Assembly: GCA_011053245.1 (NCBI GenBank)
Contig: DRGS01000092.1
Location: 1-20,650 of the forward strand
Direction of reading: 5' to 3'
Length of the DNA: 20,650 nucleotides
DNA from: Phycisphaerales bacterium
GTDB taxonomy: Bacteria > Planctomycetota > Phycisphaerae > Sedimentisphaerales > Anaerohalosphaeraceae
Shown: positions 7,298 to 14,782 of the stretch, piece after piece
Layout of the letters: each line of letters begins with the position of its first letter
Numbering within the stretch: the stretch's first letter is position 1
Program-made: the position numbers and the translations under genes
The notes under the pieces: generated by a model
Database searches by the model: none
Told to the model about the DNA's origin: nothing
Seen by the model: only the letters and a program-made list of their open reading frames with translations

Positions 7298-7306
7298 TGA
7301 TATACT
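7298..7306 (+). promoter_or_regulatory. Extended -10 promoter candidate
   Basis: TGATATACT at this position fits an extended -10 element (TGn-TATAAT type). No good -35 box lies 17 bases upstream. It would start transcription about 45 bases before ATG 7357 and gives the zinc-ribbon and excisionase genes a promoter independent of the operon upstream. Confidence 0.45.
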
Positions 7307-7356
7307 ATTATTATGAAAACCAAGCTTTGATGAAATATCTGAAAGGCAGTTTGATA

Positions 7357-7554
7357 ATGGAAAAAACAAACCAGACTAAAGCCTACAGCCACAAAGCTCA
7401 ATTTGCACCAAACTTATCTAAACAGCAAATAGTCCAAGATGACAATGCAGGCTTTCTGTTTTGTCCCCGGTGTGGTTCTGTTGTTGTCGGCCAGAATGTC
7501 AACAGTATCTGTCGCCACTGCGGTTATCGTTTCTGCCCATCTTGTAGTGATTAG
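7357..7554 (+). CDS. Small zinc-ribbon protein
   Basis: From ATG 7357 (AAAGG at 7342-7346) this gives 65 residues. A TTG start at 7327 would add ten more residues but lacks a ribosome site. The C-terminal half carries CPRCG...CRHCGYRFCPSC, two or three CxxC knuckles that should bind zinc like a rubredoxin or zinc-ribbon domain. The N-terminal 30 residues are polar and unrecognised. Such small ribbons often mediate nucleic acid or protein contacts. It lies between the operon terminator and the excisionase gene and reads in the same direction, so it may belong to the element control region. Confidence 0.65.
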   Translation: MEKTNQTKAYSHKAQFAPNLSKQQIVQDDNAGFLFCPRCGSVVVGQNVNSICRHCGYRFCPSCSD

Positions 7555-7614
7555 TTTTGATTGTTAAGGATAAAGAACAAGTTACAAATATTAGAAAATG
7601 TGATGCATTAAAAA

Positions 7615-7863
7615 ATGTCTACACAAAAAGAAAAACATGTTAACTCGCCCTGGCTGACAGTCAAACAGTTAGCAGAGTACCTATCACTCAGCCCCGGAAC
7701 CATTCGCAACTGGGTCAGCCAGAAGTATATCCCGCATTCCAAAAAGGGACGGGTTGTCAGATTCCATCGTCGCCAAATCGATGAATGGTTATCAGCTGAC
7801 ACTTGTCCCGGAAGACGTACCATCGCTCAAAGTATCATCAGTGGAAGCCAGCCGCCCACTTAG
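7615..7863 (+). CDS. Excisionase-type MerR/HTH_17 DNA-binding protein
   Basis: An 82-residue protein with the helix-turn-helix pattern LTVKQLAEYLSLSPGTIRNWVSQKYIPHSKKGRVVRFHRRQIDEWL (residues 13-60). It belongs to the excisionase/MerR-like family that bends DNA at attachment sites or acts as a small repressor. No strong ribosome site precedes ATG 7615. The 3' end overlaps the integrase 3' end on the other strand by 72 bases. Its position next to the integrase makes control of excision its likely job, though a plain regulator is possible. The last 20 residues are outside the domain and lie in the overlap. Confidence 0.85.
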   Translation: MSTQKEKHVNSPWLTVKQLAEYLSLSPGTIRNWVSQKYIPHSKKGRVVRFHRRQIDEWLSADTCPGRRTIAQSIISGSQPPT

Positions 7864-9264
7864 AATCTGATCCAGTCCATTCTTCCCCATCAAAAGGTCT
7901 TGAACCGCGGATTTCTTAGCCTCCAGGCCTGTATGAGTATAGTAACGTGTCATCTCTAATCTCGAATGCCCAAGAATAGTCTGGACTGTCAAAGGATTAA
8001 GGCCATTCTCCTCAGCCAGTGTTGCAAACATGTGCCTTAGAGAATGCACCATAGTAACATCAGAGCGTCCAATTTGGGATGCTACATCCATAAACTCTAA
8101 TCGAATCTTATCTTCACGTACTTTACCGAGTCTATGCAATATCCTTTTTGTAAGATTAAAAAGCTCTTCATCCGAGAGGCTGGATTTACCATCCTTTAGT
8201 TCATCAACCATAGTTGAAATACAATTTTCCATTTTTGCTCTGCTGCCAAAGCTGTATGTTTCCCGTTGGCCCTCAGTATGCAGTCGGGACAGGAATAAAA
8301 ATCCCTCTTTGCGATCACCTATTAATTTTTCAAATAAGGGCTTAACCTGTGGGATGATCGGCAAGACCCTTTCCCTGCTCGTCTTTGTGAACCAAAGCAT
8401 AACAGGCTTGGCCCTGACAAAAAATCTCTCACCTGATAAATCCACATCTGAAATCAGCATATGCGCCAACTCACCTGCCCTCATGCCGTATAAACTGAGA
8501 ATAAAGAGCAAGGAAAACTGCCAGTCGTCGCATGCCTTAAAAAACTCCGAAAGTTCACTGCCGTTTAATAAATCAACCGAAGATGATTGGCGGGTTCGCA
8601 TCTTTTCAATAGGAAAGCTTGAAAAAGGATTTTCTTCATAGGGTGATAGTAAACGGCACTTGCGGGCATAGTTGAATAATGTGCGGCAGGTAGATAGAAT
8701 AAAAACTATGCCGCCGGTCTTGTACTTGCCTTTAGAGCCGGTTTTATCGCCGTTGCGTACACGTTCTTTCTTTCGCAGATACCGGACGAACTCATCAACA
8801 GTGGACTCTTTTACCTGATCGATATTACACAGGTGCGGCTTAGAATTAACAAAGTCAAGAAAATGCTCAAGGGCTGCCCGGTAGCGTCTTACGCTTCGTA
8901 TCCTCAAGGCACGAACATCCCTGCAATGTTCGAGGAAATCTTTGACCACCTGTGCAATAGGTTTGGTTTGAAAACTGAAAGGGCTGCTACGACCCTGTTC
9001 CAGATAAACATTTACATGGCTTGCTGTGGCTCTGGCTGTAGCCAGATTACCATCAACCTTTTTGCGGATGCTTTTGCCACCGTCCCGATAGTATATCCAG
9101 TAACTTCTGCCGCGACGATAGATAGTAACCTTACCCAAGCGAGCTACTTTAATATACCGAGTGCGATCAGAACCCTTGGCCTTTTGCCGTTTTACAGAGG
9201 AGCCTGCATGTGGCTTATTTGCAGTCCCCTGACTTTTTGATTGAGTCAATTTTGCCATTACCAT
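7792..9264 (-). CDS. Tyrosine recombinase / phage-type integrase
   Basis: A 490-residue integrase. The N-terminal part (about 36-95) is a basic arm-type domain (KVTIYRRGRSYWIYYRDGG). A core-binding SAM-like domain spans about 100-205, and the catalytic domain about 230-460. The catalytic set is complete: R262 (GMRAGE), K294 (FTKTSR), H407 and R410 (HSLRH), H433 (LGHS) and nucleophile Y442 (RYYTH). It cuts and joins DNA to insert and excise the element at the tRNA-Ser gene. ATG at 9258 (codon 3) is better spaced from the GCGAGG site than ATG 9264. A near-consensus promoter lies upstream. The C-terminal 30 residues overlap the excisionase gene on the other strand. Confidence 0.95.
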   Translation of the reverse strand: MVMAKLTQSKSQGTANKPHAGSSVKRQKAKGSDRTRYIKVARLGKVTIYRRGRSYWIYYRDGGKSIRKKVDGNLATARATASHVNVYLEQGRSSPFSFQTKPIAQVVKDFLEHCRDVRALRIRSVRRYRAALEHFLDFVNSKPHLCNIDQVKESTVDEFVRYLRKKERVRNGDKTGSKGKYKTGGIVFILSTCRTLFNYARKCRLLSPYEENPFSSFPIEKMRTRQSSSVDLLNGSELSEFFKACDDWQFSLLFILSLYGMRAGELAHMLISDVDLSGERFFVRAKPVMLWFTKTSRERVLPIIPQVKPLFEKLIGDRKEGFLFLSRLHTEGQRETYSFGSRAKMENCISTMVDELKDGKSSLSDEELFNLTKRILHRLGKVREDKIRLEFMDVASQIGRSDVTMVHSLRHMFATLAEENGLNPLTVQTILGHSRLEMTRYYTHTGLEAKKSAVQDLLMGKNGLDQILSGRLASTDDTLSDGTSSGTSVS

Positions 9265-9318
9265 AAACCTCGCTATCTAAAATCTTTCACAATTTTTTTC
9301 ACAAACAAGCTTCTGGTA

Positions 9319-9347
9319 ATTTTAAAAGATTCTTAACTCCTTGTCAA
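9319..9347 (-). promoter_or_regulatory. Integrase promoter, sigma-70 type
   Basis: Reading the minus strand, TTGACA (9342-9347) is followed by 17 bases and then TAAAAT (9319-9324). This is a perfect -35 with a five-of-six -10 at ideal spacing. Transcription would start near 9312, about 50 bases before the integrase start. A strong constitutive-looking promoter suggests that integrase is readily made unless a repressor acts here. Confidence 0.75.
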
Positions 9348-9380
9348 TAAGATAATTATAAAAACATACAAAAAACCTAA

Positions 9381-9425
9381 CGGAGAGGGCGGGATTCGAA
9401 CCCGCGGTAGAGACAAGCCCTACAC
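9381..9425. other. Probable attachment site (tRNA-Ser 3' half)
   Basis: The 3' half of the tRNA gene faces the integrase and is the usual crossover region for tyrosine recombinases that use tRNA genes. The exact core cannot be set without the other border. A second copy of this T arm and acceptor sequence is expected left of the window. Confidence 0.5.
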
Positions 9426-9468
9426 AGCCTTTCCAAGGCTGCTCCTTAAGCCACTCGGACACCTCTCC
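9381..9468 (-). tRNA. tRNA-Ser (anticodon GGA)
   Basis: The minus strand folds as a class II tRNA. The 7-base acceptor stem GGAGAGG pairs with CCTCTCC. The anticodon stem is CAGCC/GGCTG with loop TTGGAAA, so the anticodon is GGA (complement at 9432-9434), which reads UCC/UCU. A long variable arm and a T arm with GGTTCGAATCC follow. The discriminator base is G and CCA is not encoded. The gene is complete, as expected when an element inserts at a tRNA 3' end and restores it. Confidence 0.95.
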
Positions 9469-9913
9469 ATCTATATAACTTATCCACCGGTTATGAACTG
9501 CCAGAGGTAAATGTTAACTCTTTGCTAATAAATCGGTTACATGATATTATAAATATTTGTACACCAAAATACACGCAAACTTTCCAACAACTTTCAACAT
9601 CGATATAATACCATCATATATGCTCTATGCAAAACAAAAACCCTGAAAACATTCAAAAAAACGCCCACCCCTGCACTTTGACTATGCGGTAAGGATTTCA
9701 GCATGGCTAAATCAGGACTTTCCCGCTTTCAGATGTCACACTAAAGCACTAAACTTTCGGCATTATTCGTTATCGCACAACTGTAATTTTGGGGGTTTGG
9801 CGACAACTTAATTTTTTGTAGAACAGACACTTATTACGTTACCGATCTGTCTGTCAATGAACGAATCGAATTTTTGGCTATGGCCCACGGGCTAATTTCA
9901 GGAGAGGACTAAA
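9469..9913. other. 445-base gap between tRNA-Ser and the large exported protein
   Basis: No gene is supported here. A possible plus-strand promoter is TTGCTA (9522-9527), 17 bases, TATTAT (9545-9550), which would give a leader of about 360 bases before ATG 9914. I see no clear riboswitch fold or terminator. The ribosome site of the next gene (AGGAGAGG, about 9900-9907) is at the right edge. Confidence 0.4.
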
Positions 9914-12900
9914 ATGTCAAGTACAAGCAAACGCAGGATCGCCATCAGTGTCGTTATATTTGTTTCGCTAATCAGTGTATCGGTTTACGCCCAGCCGTTC
10001 ATTGACGTTTGGTACGGTTTGGACCAGAGTTTCGGTCACATCGGCAAACCGCAGGAATACATAAATATCTTCGGCAATGCCTCCGGATCCAATTCAATAA
10101 CCTCGCTTTCCTACTCGCTAAACGGCGGCTCGCAAATTGACTTGTCGATCGGACCGGACGGCAGACGTCTGGCCTACACTGGCGATTTCAATATAGATAT
10201 TCTATGCGACGACCTGGCCCAAGGCAATAACGTAGTGACGATCACCGCTACCGACACGGCTTTCGAGCAAACCGTTCAGCAGGTAAATGTTACTTTCGAC
10301 AGCTCCAATATCTGGCCGCTTCCGTTCGTCGCCAACTGGGGCAGCGTTACGGAAATTTCGCAAGTGGCGCAGGTTGTCGATGGCGGATGGTTACTGCAAG
10401 GCGATAATGTTCTCACTGCCGTAAGCGGTTATGACCGTCTTGTTGCTATCGGCGATGTCAGTTGGACCGACTATGAAGTACTCGTGCCGATCACTATATA
10501 CGATGGCATGGGTTACAGCGGCGGCGTTGGAGTGCTTCTTCGTTGGACCGGTCACACTGATAGCCCTTTGTCAGGCTGGCAGCCTAAGACAGGCTGGTTC
10601 CCGCTCGGAGCAGTTACATGGTTCCGCAGGGACCTGCTGGAGATACTCGGAAACGACAACGCCATTCTCGGCACTAAGGTAAAAGAGCTTGTATACGGAA
10701 CCACATATATGCTCCGGGCCCGCGTCGAAACAATGGACGGCCAGGGCGATATCTATAGTATGAAGGTCTGGGAGCAAGGGCAGGCCGAACCTGTCAACTG
10801 GGACATAGTCGGCGAGGCGCAGCAAGCAGAGCCGGCGGCGGGTTCACTGATGCTTATCGCTCATTACGCCAACGCCAGTTTCGGCAAGGTCGAGATCACT
10901 CCGATCGGAATGAAAAATATACGCGTCGATGTAACCGATACGACCGCAACGGTAAACTGGTACACCGGACTGCCTTCGGACAGCTTTGTCGAATACGGGA
11001 CATCGAGCAATTACACAGACAGTGCATATGACGCTGCAAATGTAACTTCGCACAGCATAACTTTAACCGGTTTTTTGCCGAACACTCTGTATCATTTCAA
11101 GGTCACCTCTGTCGACACAGACGGTGTTATTTCGAGTTTGAATGACATGACCTTCGTGACCACCGGGCCGGAAAACTCGGGGATCGTCTCGGATGACTTT
11201 AATTCCGAATCTCTTGATCCGAACACATGGACATTCCATAATCCGGTCGGCGACTGTAGCTATGAACTTGTCGGAACCGACACTAAGGATGCATGGCTGA
11301 CGCTATCGGTACCCGGAGGTACGGGGCATGATGTGTGGAAATCGGGGAACGACTCGGCGAGGATAATGCAGGAAACACTTGACGTTGATTTCGAAGTGGA
11401 AGTCAAATTCGAATCGGATCTTAACAAAACATACCAGCTCGAAGGTATTATTATCGAACAGGATCCGGACAACTATTTGCGTTTTGACTTCTACCGCAAC
11501 GGCGGAAACGTACGAAATTTTGTCGCGAGATTCAAGGGTTATTCGGTATCGGTCAAGAAAAACAAGGTGATCCCTGACATCAATCCAAACGCAAATCCGA
11601 TCTACATGCGGGTCAGACGCGAAGGCGATGTATGGACGCAGTGGTACTCTCATGACGGTTTCACATGGATCGAAAGCCTTAGCTTCAGTTATCCGATGAC
11701 GGTTAATTCGGTCGGGCCCTTTGCCGGCAACGCTATCAGGACAGCTTCGCCCGATTTTGACTGCTATATAGATTATTTCTTCAATACCGCTGCACCGGTC
11801 GTTCCGGAAGATAACTGGTTTCCCCCACCGGAGCGTTTTGCGGCCTACATAGATCTCAACGCTCAGGCAAATGACAATAACCATGAAAACGTTACAGCCA
11901 TCGTTCCGCCGCCTTATACACCGGATTATATACCTCCGGCAATTCATCCGTATGTCAATTGGACACTTAAAGATTTTGACACGGGCATCGACCTGGATGT
12001 AACTATGAATGTTACCATGGACATTGAAACCCCCGTCAGTGAAGGGGACGGCTCAGGCTCACTGACAGATGCGCAGATGACATTCGGAGGTATCGTAGAC
12101 GGCAGTGGCGGCTATGAAATGATCGCTCCTGACGACTATTTCATGATAACATTCGACAATCTCGATCCCACAAAGGAATACGAATTAGCGATGACATACA
12201 ACAACGCTCAGGCAGGCTACGCCAACCGCGTAAGTATGCTAACATTGTGGGACGCCGATACCTACACACAGGCTTCCAGTTCAGGGGTCTACATAAACAG
12301 CGAAGATTCCGTATCGGTTGGTTTCGGGGCAAACACGACCAACGGTTATGTCGCCAGATGGACAGAAATAACCGCCAGCGACGGAAGCTTCTCGGTCATA
12401 GCCGAACATGACGATTCTTTCGGTGGCCCAGCGGGCTATGCGATGACGTCCGTTATGCTCAAGCACATGCCGGTAATTGACATTACACCACCGGTGATCG
12501 GAAATATCGAGACTGTGACAACCGAAACCACCGCGCAAATCACATTTACAACGGACGAACCGGCTACATGCAGTGTCGCTTGCGGACCGACAACAGCATA
12601 CGAAAACGGAAGCGTCACCGACGGTAGCCTCGTAACCAACCACAGCGTTACGCTGAATAATCTTCAGTCCGGCACGACATATCACTTCCAGGTGACAGGC
12701 ACCGACGAAAGCGGCAATGCGGCACAATCAGCGGATCTTGTATTTACAACCGTTGCCACCGTCGCCGCTTTCAGTGACGGATTCGGGACGTATCAGTCGG
12801 GAGACGATCCGCCGGGATGGTTCGATACTAAGGCGGGCAATAGTCTCGCACAAGATGACAGCTTGTTCAAGATAATGAACGCAGGTGATAGCATGGCATT

Positions 12901-14554
12901 CGGGACAAACTCGTCATTGACAAATATCCACTCTCATTACGTCGTCGGGCAAAGCCACGAATGGACAGATTATCAATATAAAGGCAGAGTGAAGATAACA
13001 AGTTCAGGTGCCGGTGTCGGGTTGACATTCTTCAGTGATTTTCCCAATTCGGATAAATATTACCGGCTGAGGAGATACGGATCCGGGTCATTCCATATCT
13101 CACCGCATGGGACGTCCATCACCTCCGGCAATACCAGCAGCGGCGTCAAACCACAGCCCAACATCTGGTACAAATTCGTGATCGAGGTTGAAAATGCCGA
13201 TACACAAACGGAAATACGGGCAAAGATATGGCAGGACGGAACAACCGAGCCAGCTAATTGGCAGATAGAATGTCAGGACGCAAACGCAGGCAGATTAACC
13301 GAAGGTACCGTTGGCCTCTGGAGTATGTATTCCGGAACAAGATATTTCGACGACCTTCAGGTAGTGCCCAAAGTAGTCATCCCTGATACCACTGACCCGA
13401 TTATCGGCAATGTTCAGGCAGCAGCAGGCGATATTGCCGCAACTGTAACATGGACCACAGATGAGCCGGCAACAAGCAGCGTTGCTTTCGGGCCGAGCGC
13501 AGCCTACGAAAACGGCAGCGTCAGCACCGGATCCCTCGTTACCAACCACAGCATCACATTGACATCGCTTACAGCGAGTACCATATACCACTACAAGGTC
13601 ACTTCTCAAGACGCCGCTGGTAACAGCGCAGAGACAGCCGACCTTACCTTCACGACCACCACGCCCGACACAACGGGGCCGGTGGTCACTAATATTCAGG
13701 CTGCCCCGTCCGGCGGCAGTGCGACAATAACATTTACAACTAACGAACCGGCAACGAGCAGCGTATCTTGCGGGCCAACCACAGCCTACGAAAACGGCAG
13801 CACCGACGGCGGAATGAAGACCAACCATAGCATTACGCTTACTAATCTTCTGCCCGGCACGCTCTATCATTACCAGGTGACATGCACCGACGCCAGCAGC
13901 AACGAAGCGGTATCGGCGGACCTTACATTCACCACGAGCATCAGCACTGCGATATACAGTGAAAATTTCAATGCTTACCAAGCCGGTGACGATCCGCTGG
14001 GCTGGTTCGATACAGGATCGGGCAACAGCCTCGCACAAGATGACAGTGTGTTTAAGGTAATGGATGCAAGCGGCAATAAAGCGTTCGGGACCAACTCGTC
14101 ATCGACAAACATTCACTCCCATTACGTTGCCGGTCAAAGTACGGATTGGACGAATTACCAATACCGGGGAAGAATGATGATAGCCAGTTCCGGTGCCGGT
14201 ATCGGTCTGACATTTTTCAGTGATTTTCCCAATTCGGACAAGTATTACCGGCTGAGACGATACGGGTCCGGGTCGTTCCATATCTCACCGCACGGGACGT
14301 CCATCACATCAGGTAATACCAGCAGCGGCGTCAAACCAGTAGCCAATATCTGGTACAGATTCGTGATCGAGGTTGTAGACACCGGCACGCAAACCGAGAT
14401 CCGCGCAAAGATTTGGCAGGACGGGACAACCGAACCGGGCAACTGGCAGATAGAATGTCAGGACGCAAACACCGGTCGATCAACTAAGGGGACCGTCGGG
14501 CTATGGTCCATGTCTTCGGGGACAAAGTACTTCGACGACCTGGAAGTTGAGTAA
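9914..14554 (+). CDS. Giant exported multidomain protein with FN3 and concanavalin-like modules
   Basis: A 1546-residue protein with a Sec signal peptide (residues 1-26, cleaved after VYA). Modules in order are: an Ig-like stretch (about 27-125); a beta-sandwich region (130-330); a fibronectin III-like domain (330-418); a DUF1349/concanavalin-like domain (426-619, with WTQWYSHDGFTW); an unrecognised module (640-852); FN3 (854-946); concanavalin-like repeat A (951-1153); two FN3 (1157-1341); and repeat B (1346-1546). Three of the FN3 domains share PATSSV-type and GPTTAYENGS-type cores. I see no enzyme active site, membrane anchor, PEP-CTERM or dockerin tail, so it is probably secreted or surface-associated and binds carbohydrate or protein. 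AGGAGAGG precedes ATG 9914. It stands alone, with no operon partner. Confidence 0.9.
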   Translation: MSSTSKRRIAISVVIFVSLISVSVYAQPFIDVWYGLDQSFGHIGKPQEYINIFGNASGSNSITSLSYSLNGGSQIDLSIGPDGRRLAYTGDFNIDILCDDLAQGNNVVTITATDTAFEQTVQQVNVTFDSSNIWPLPFVANWGSVTEISQVAQVVDGGWLLQGDNVLTAVSGYDRLVAIGDVSWTDYEVLVPITIYDGMGYSGGVGVLLRWTGHTDSPLSGWQPKTGWFPLGAVTWFRRDLLEILGNDNAILGTKVKELVYGTTYMLRARVETMDGQGDIYSMKVWEQGQAEPVNWDIVGEAQQAEPAAGSLMLIAHYANASFGKVEITPIGMKNIRVDVTDTTATVNWYTGLPSDSFVEYGTSSNYTDSAYDAANVTSHSITLTGFLPNTLYHFKVTSVDTDGVISSLNDMTFVTTGPENSGIVSDDFNSESLDPNTWTFHNPVGDCSYELVGTDTKDAWLTLSVPGGTGHDVWKSGNDSARIMQETLDVDFEVEVKFESDLNKTYQLEGIIIEQDPDNYLRFDFYRNGGNVRNFVARFKGYSVSVKKNKVIPDINPNANPIYMRVRREGDVWTQWYSHDGFTWIESLSFSYPMTVNSVGPFAGNAIRTASPDFDCYIDYFFNTAAPVVPEDNWFPPPERFAAYIDLNAQANDNNHENVTAIVPPPYTPDYIPPAIHPYVNWTLKDFDTGIDLDVTMNVTMDIETPVSEGDGSGSLTDAQMTFGGIVDGSGGYEMIAPDDYFMITFDNLDPTKEYELAMTYNNAQAGYANRVSMLTLWDADTYTQASSSGVYINSEDSVSVGFGANTTNGYVARWTEITASDGSFSVIAEHDDSFGGPAGYAMTSVMLKHMPVIDITPPVIGNIETVTTETTAQITFTTDEPATCSVACGPTTAYENGSVTDGSLVTNHSVTLNNLQSGTTYHFQVTGTDESGNAAQSADLVFTTVATVAAFSDGFGTYQSGDDPPGWFDTKAGNSLAQDDSLFKIMNAGDSMAFGTNSSLTNIHSHYVVGQSHEWTDYQYKGRVKITSSGAGVGLTFFSDFPNSDKYYRLRRYGSGSFHISPHGTSITSGNTSSGVKPQPNIWYKFVIEVENADTQTEIRAKIWQDGTTEPANWQIECQDANAGRLTEGTVGLWSMYSGTRYFDDLQVVPKVVIPDTTDPIIGNVQAAAGDIAATVTWTTDEPATSSVAFGPSAAYENGSVSTGSLVTNHSITLTSLTASTIYHYKVTSQDAAGNSAETADLTFTTTTPDTTGPVVTNIQAAPSGGSATITFTTNEPATSSVSCGPTTAYENGSTDGGMKTNHSITLTNLLPGTLYHYQVTCTDASSNEAVSADLTFTTSISTAIYSENFNAYQAGDDPLGWFDTGSGNSLAQDDSVFKVMDASGNKAFGTNSSSTNIHSHYVAGQSTDWTNYQYRGRMMIASSGAGIGLTFFSDFPNSDKYYRLRRYGSGSFHISPHGTSITSGNTSSGVKPVANIWYRFVIEVVDTGTQTEIRAKIWQDGTTEPGNWQIECQDANTGRSTKGTVGLWSMSSGTKYFDDLEVE
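12766..13372 (+). repeat. Internal repeat, copy A
   Basis: This segment encodes about 200 residues that recur nearly unchanged at 13951-14551. Long stretches are almost identical at the DNA level, for example around 13065-13150 against 14245-14330, where many differences are silent. This points to a duplication kept under protein-level selection or refreshed by gene conversion. Confidence 0.9.
13951..14551 (+). repeat. Internal repeat, copy B
   Basis: Second copy of the 200-residue concanavalin-like module and the end of the protein (YFDDLEVE). Shared landmarks with copy A include GWFDT, NSLAQDDS, FGTNSS, NIHSHYV, YYRLRRYGSGSFHISPHG and IWQDGTTEP. Confidence 0.9.
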
Positions 14555-14576
14555 TACTATAAAGCTCAGATATGTT

Positions 14577-14611
14577 GCAGGCCAGAGGTGTCAGGGGCGC
14601 CTCTGGCCTGC
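14577..14611 (+). terminator. Strong hairpin after the giant gene
   Basis: A perfect 12-base inverted repeat (GCAGGCCAGAGG at 14577-14588, CCTCTGGCCTGC at 14600-14611) with an 11-base loop lies 22 bases after the stop codon. No T run follows, so it may end transcription inefficiently or protect the mRNA 3' end. Confidence 0.6.
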
Positions 14612-14689
14612 GAATACCCGGATAAGCCCAAAATAACGCCCAAAAATGGAGTTTATGCAACAATCGAGACGGATTTGCTAATCAAAGCC

Positions 14690-14718
14690 TTGATTTTAGC
14701 CGATTATTCTGGTATAAT
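14690..14718 (+). promoter_or_regulatory. Sigma-70 promoter for the subtilisin-like gene
   Basis: TTGATT (14690-14695), a 17-base spacer, then TATAAT (14713-14718). The start of transcription would be near 14725, giving a 5' leader of about 58 bases before ATG 14783. Confidence 0.7.
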
Positions 14719-14782
14719 AAATATCTGTCTATATATAGTTTTCGGTCTGTGTGGGTGACAAAAAATTTTACTATTGAGTGGG

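Larger units (their letters stand above)
1..9381. mobile_element. Integrated element at tRNA-Ser, right-hand part
   Basis: A tyrosine recombinase gene starts 117 bases from the 3' end of an intact tRNA-Ser gene and is transcribed away from it. An excisionase-type gene lies next to the recombinase, followed by an accessory operon. This is the classic layout of an element inserted at the 3' end of a tRNA gene, where integration rebuilds the tRNA. I see no second copy of the tRNA 3' end within the window, so the far border lies left of position 1 and the full size is unknown. No replication, conjugation or phage structural gene is visible in this part, so the element type (genomic island, integrative plasmid or satellite) cannot be decided. 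Confidence 0.75.

Noticed and set aside
8030..8641. Plus-strand open frame of 203 codons
   Set aside because: It is antisense to the catalytic domain of the integrase, whose active-site residues are all present on the other strand.
11303..14038. Several minus-strand open frames of 148 to 247 codons
   Set aside because: All lie antisense to the giant FN3 protein. Their Cys/Arg-rich composition is typical of reverse-complement shadow translation.
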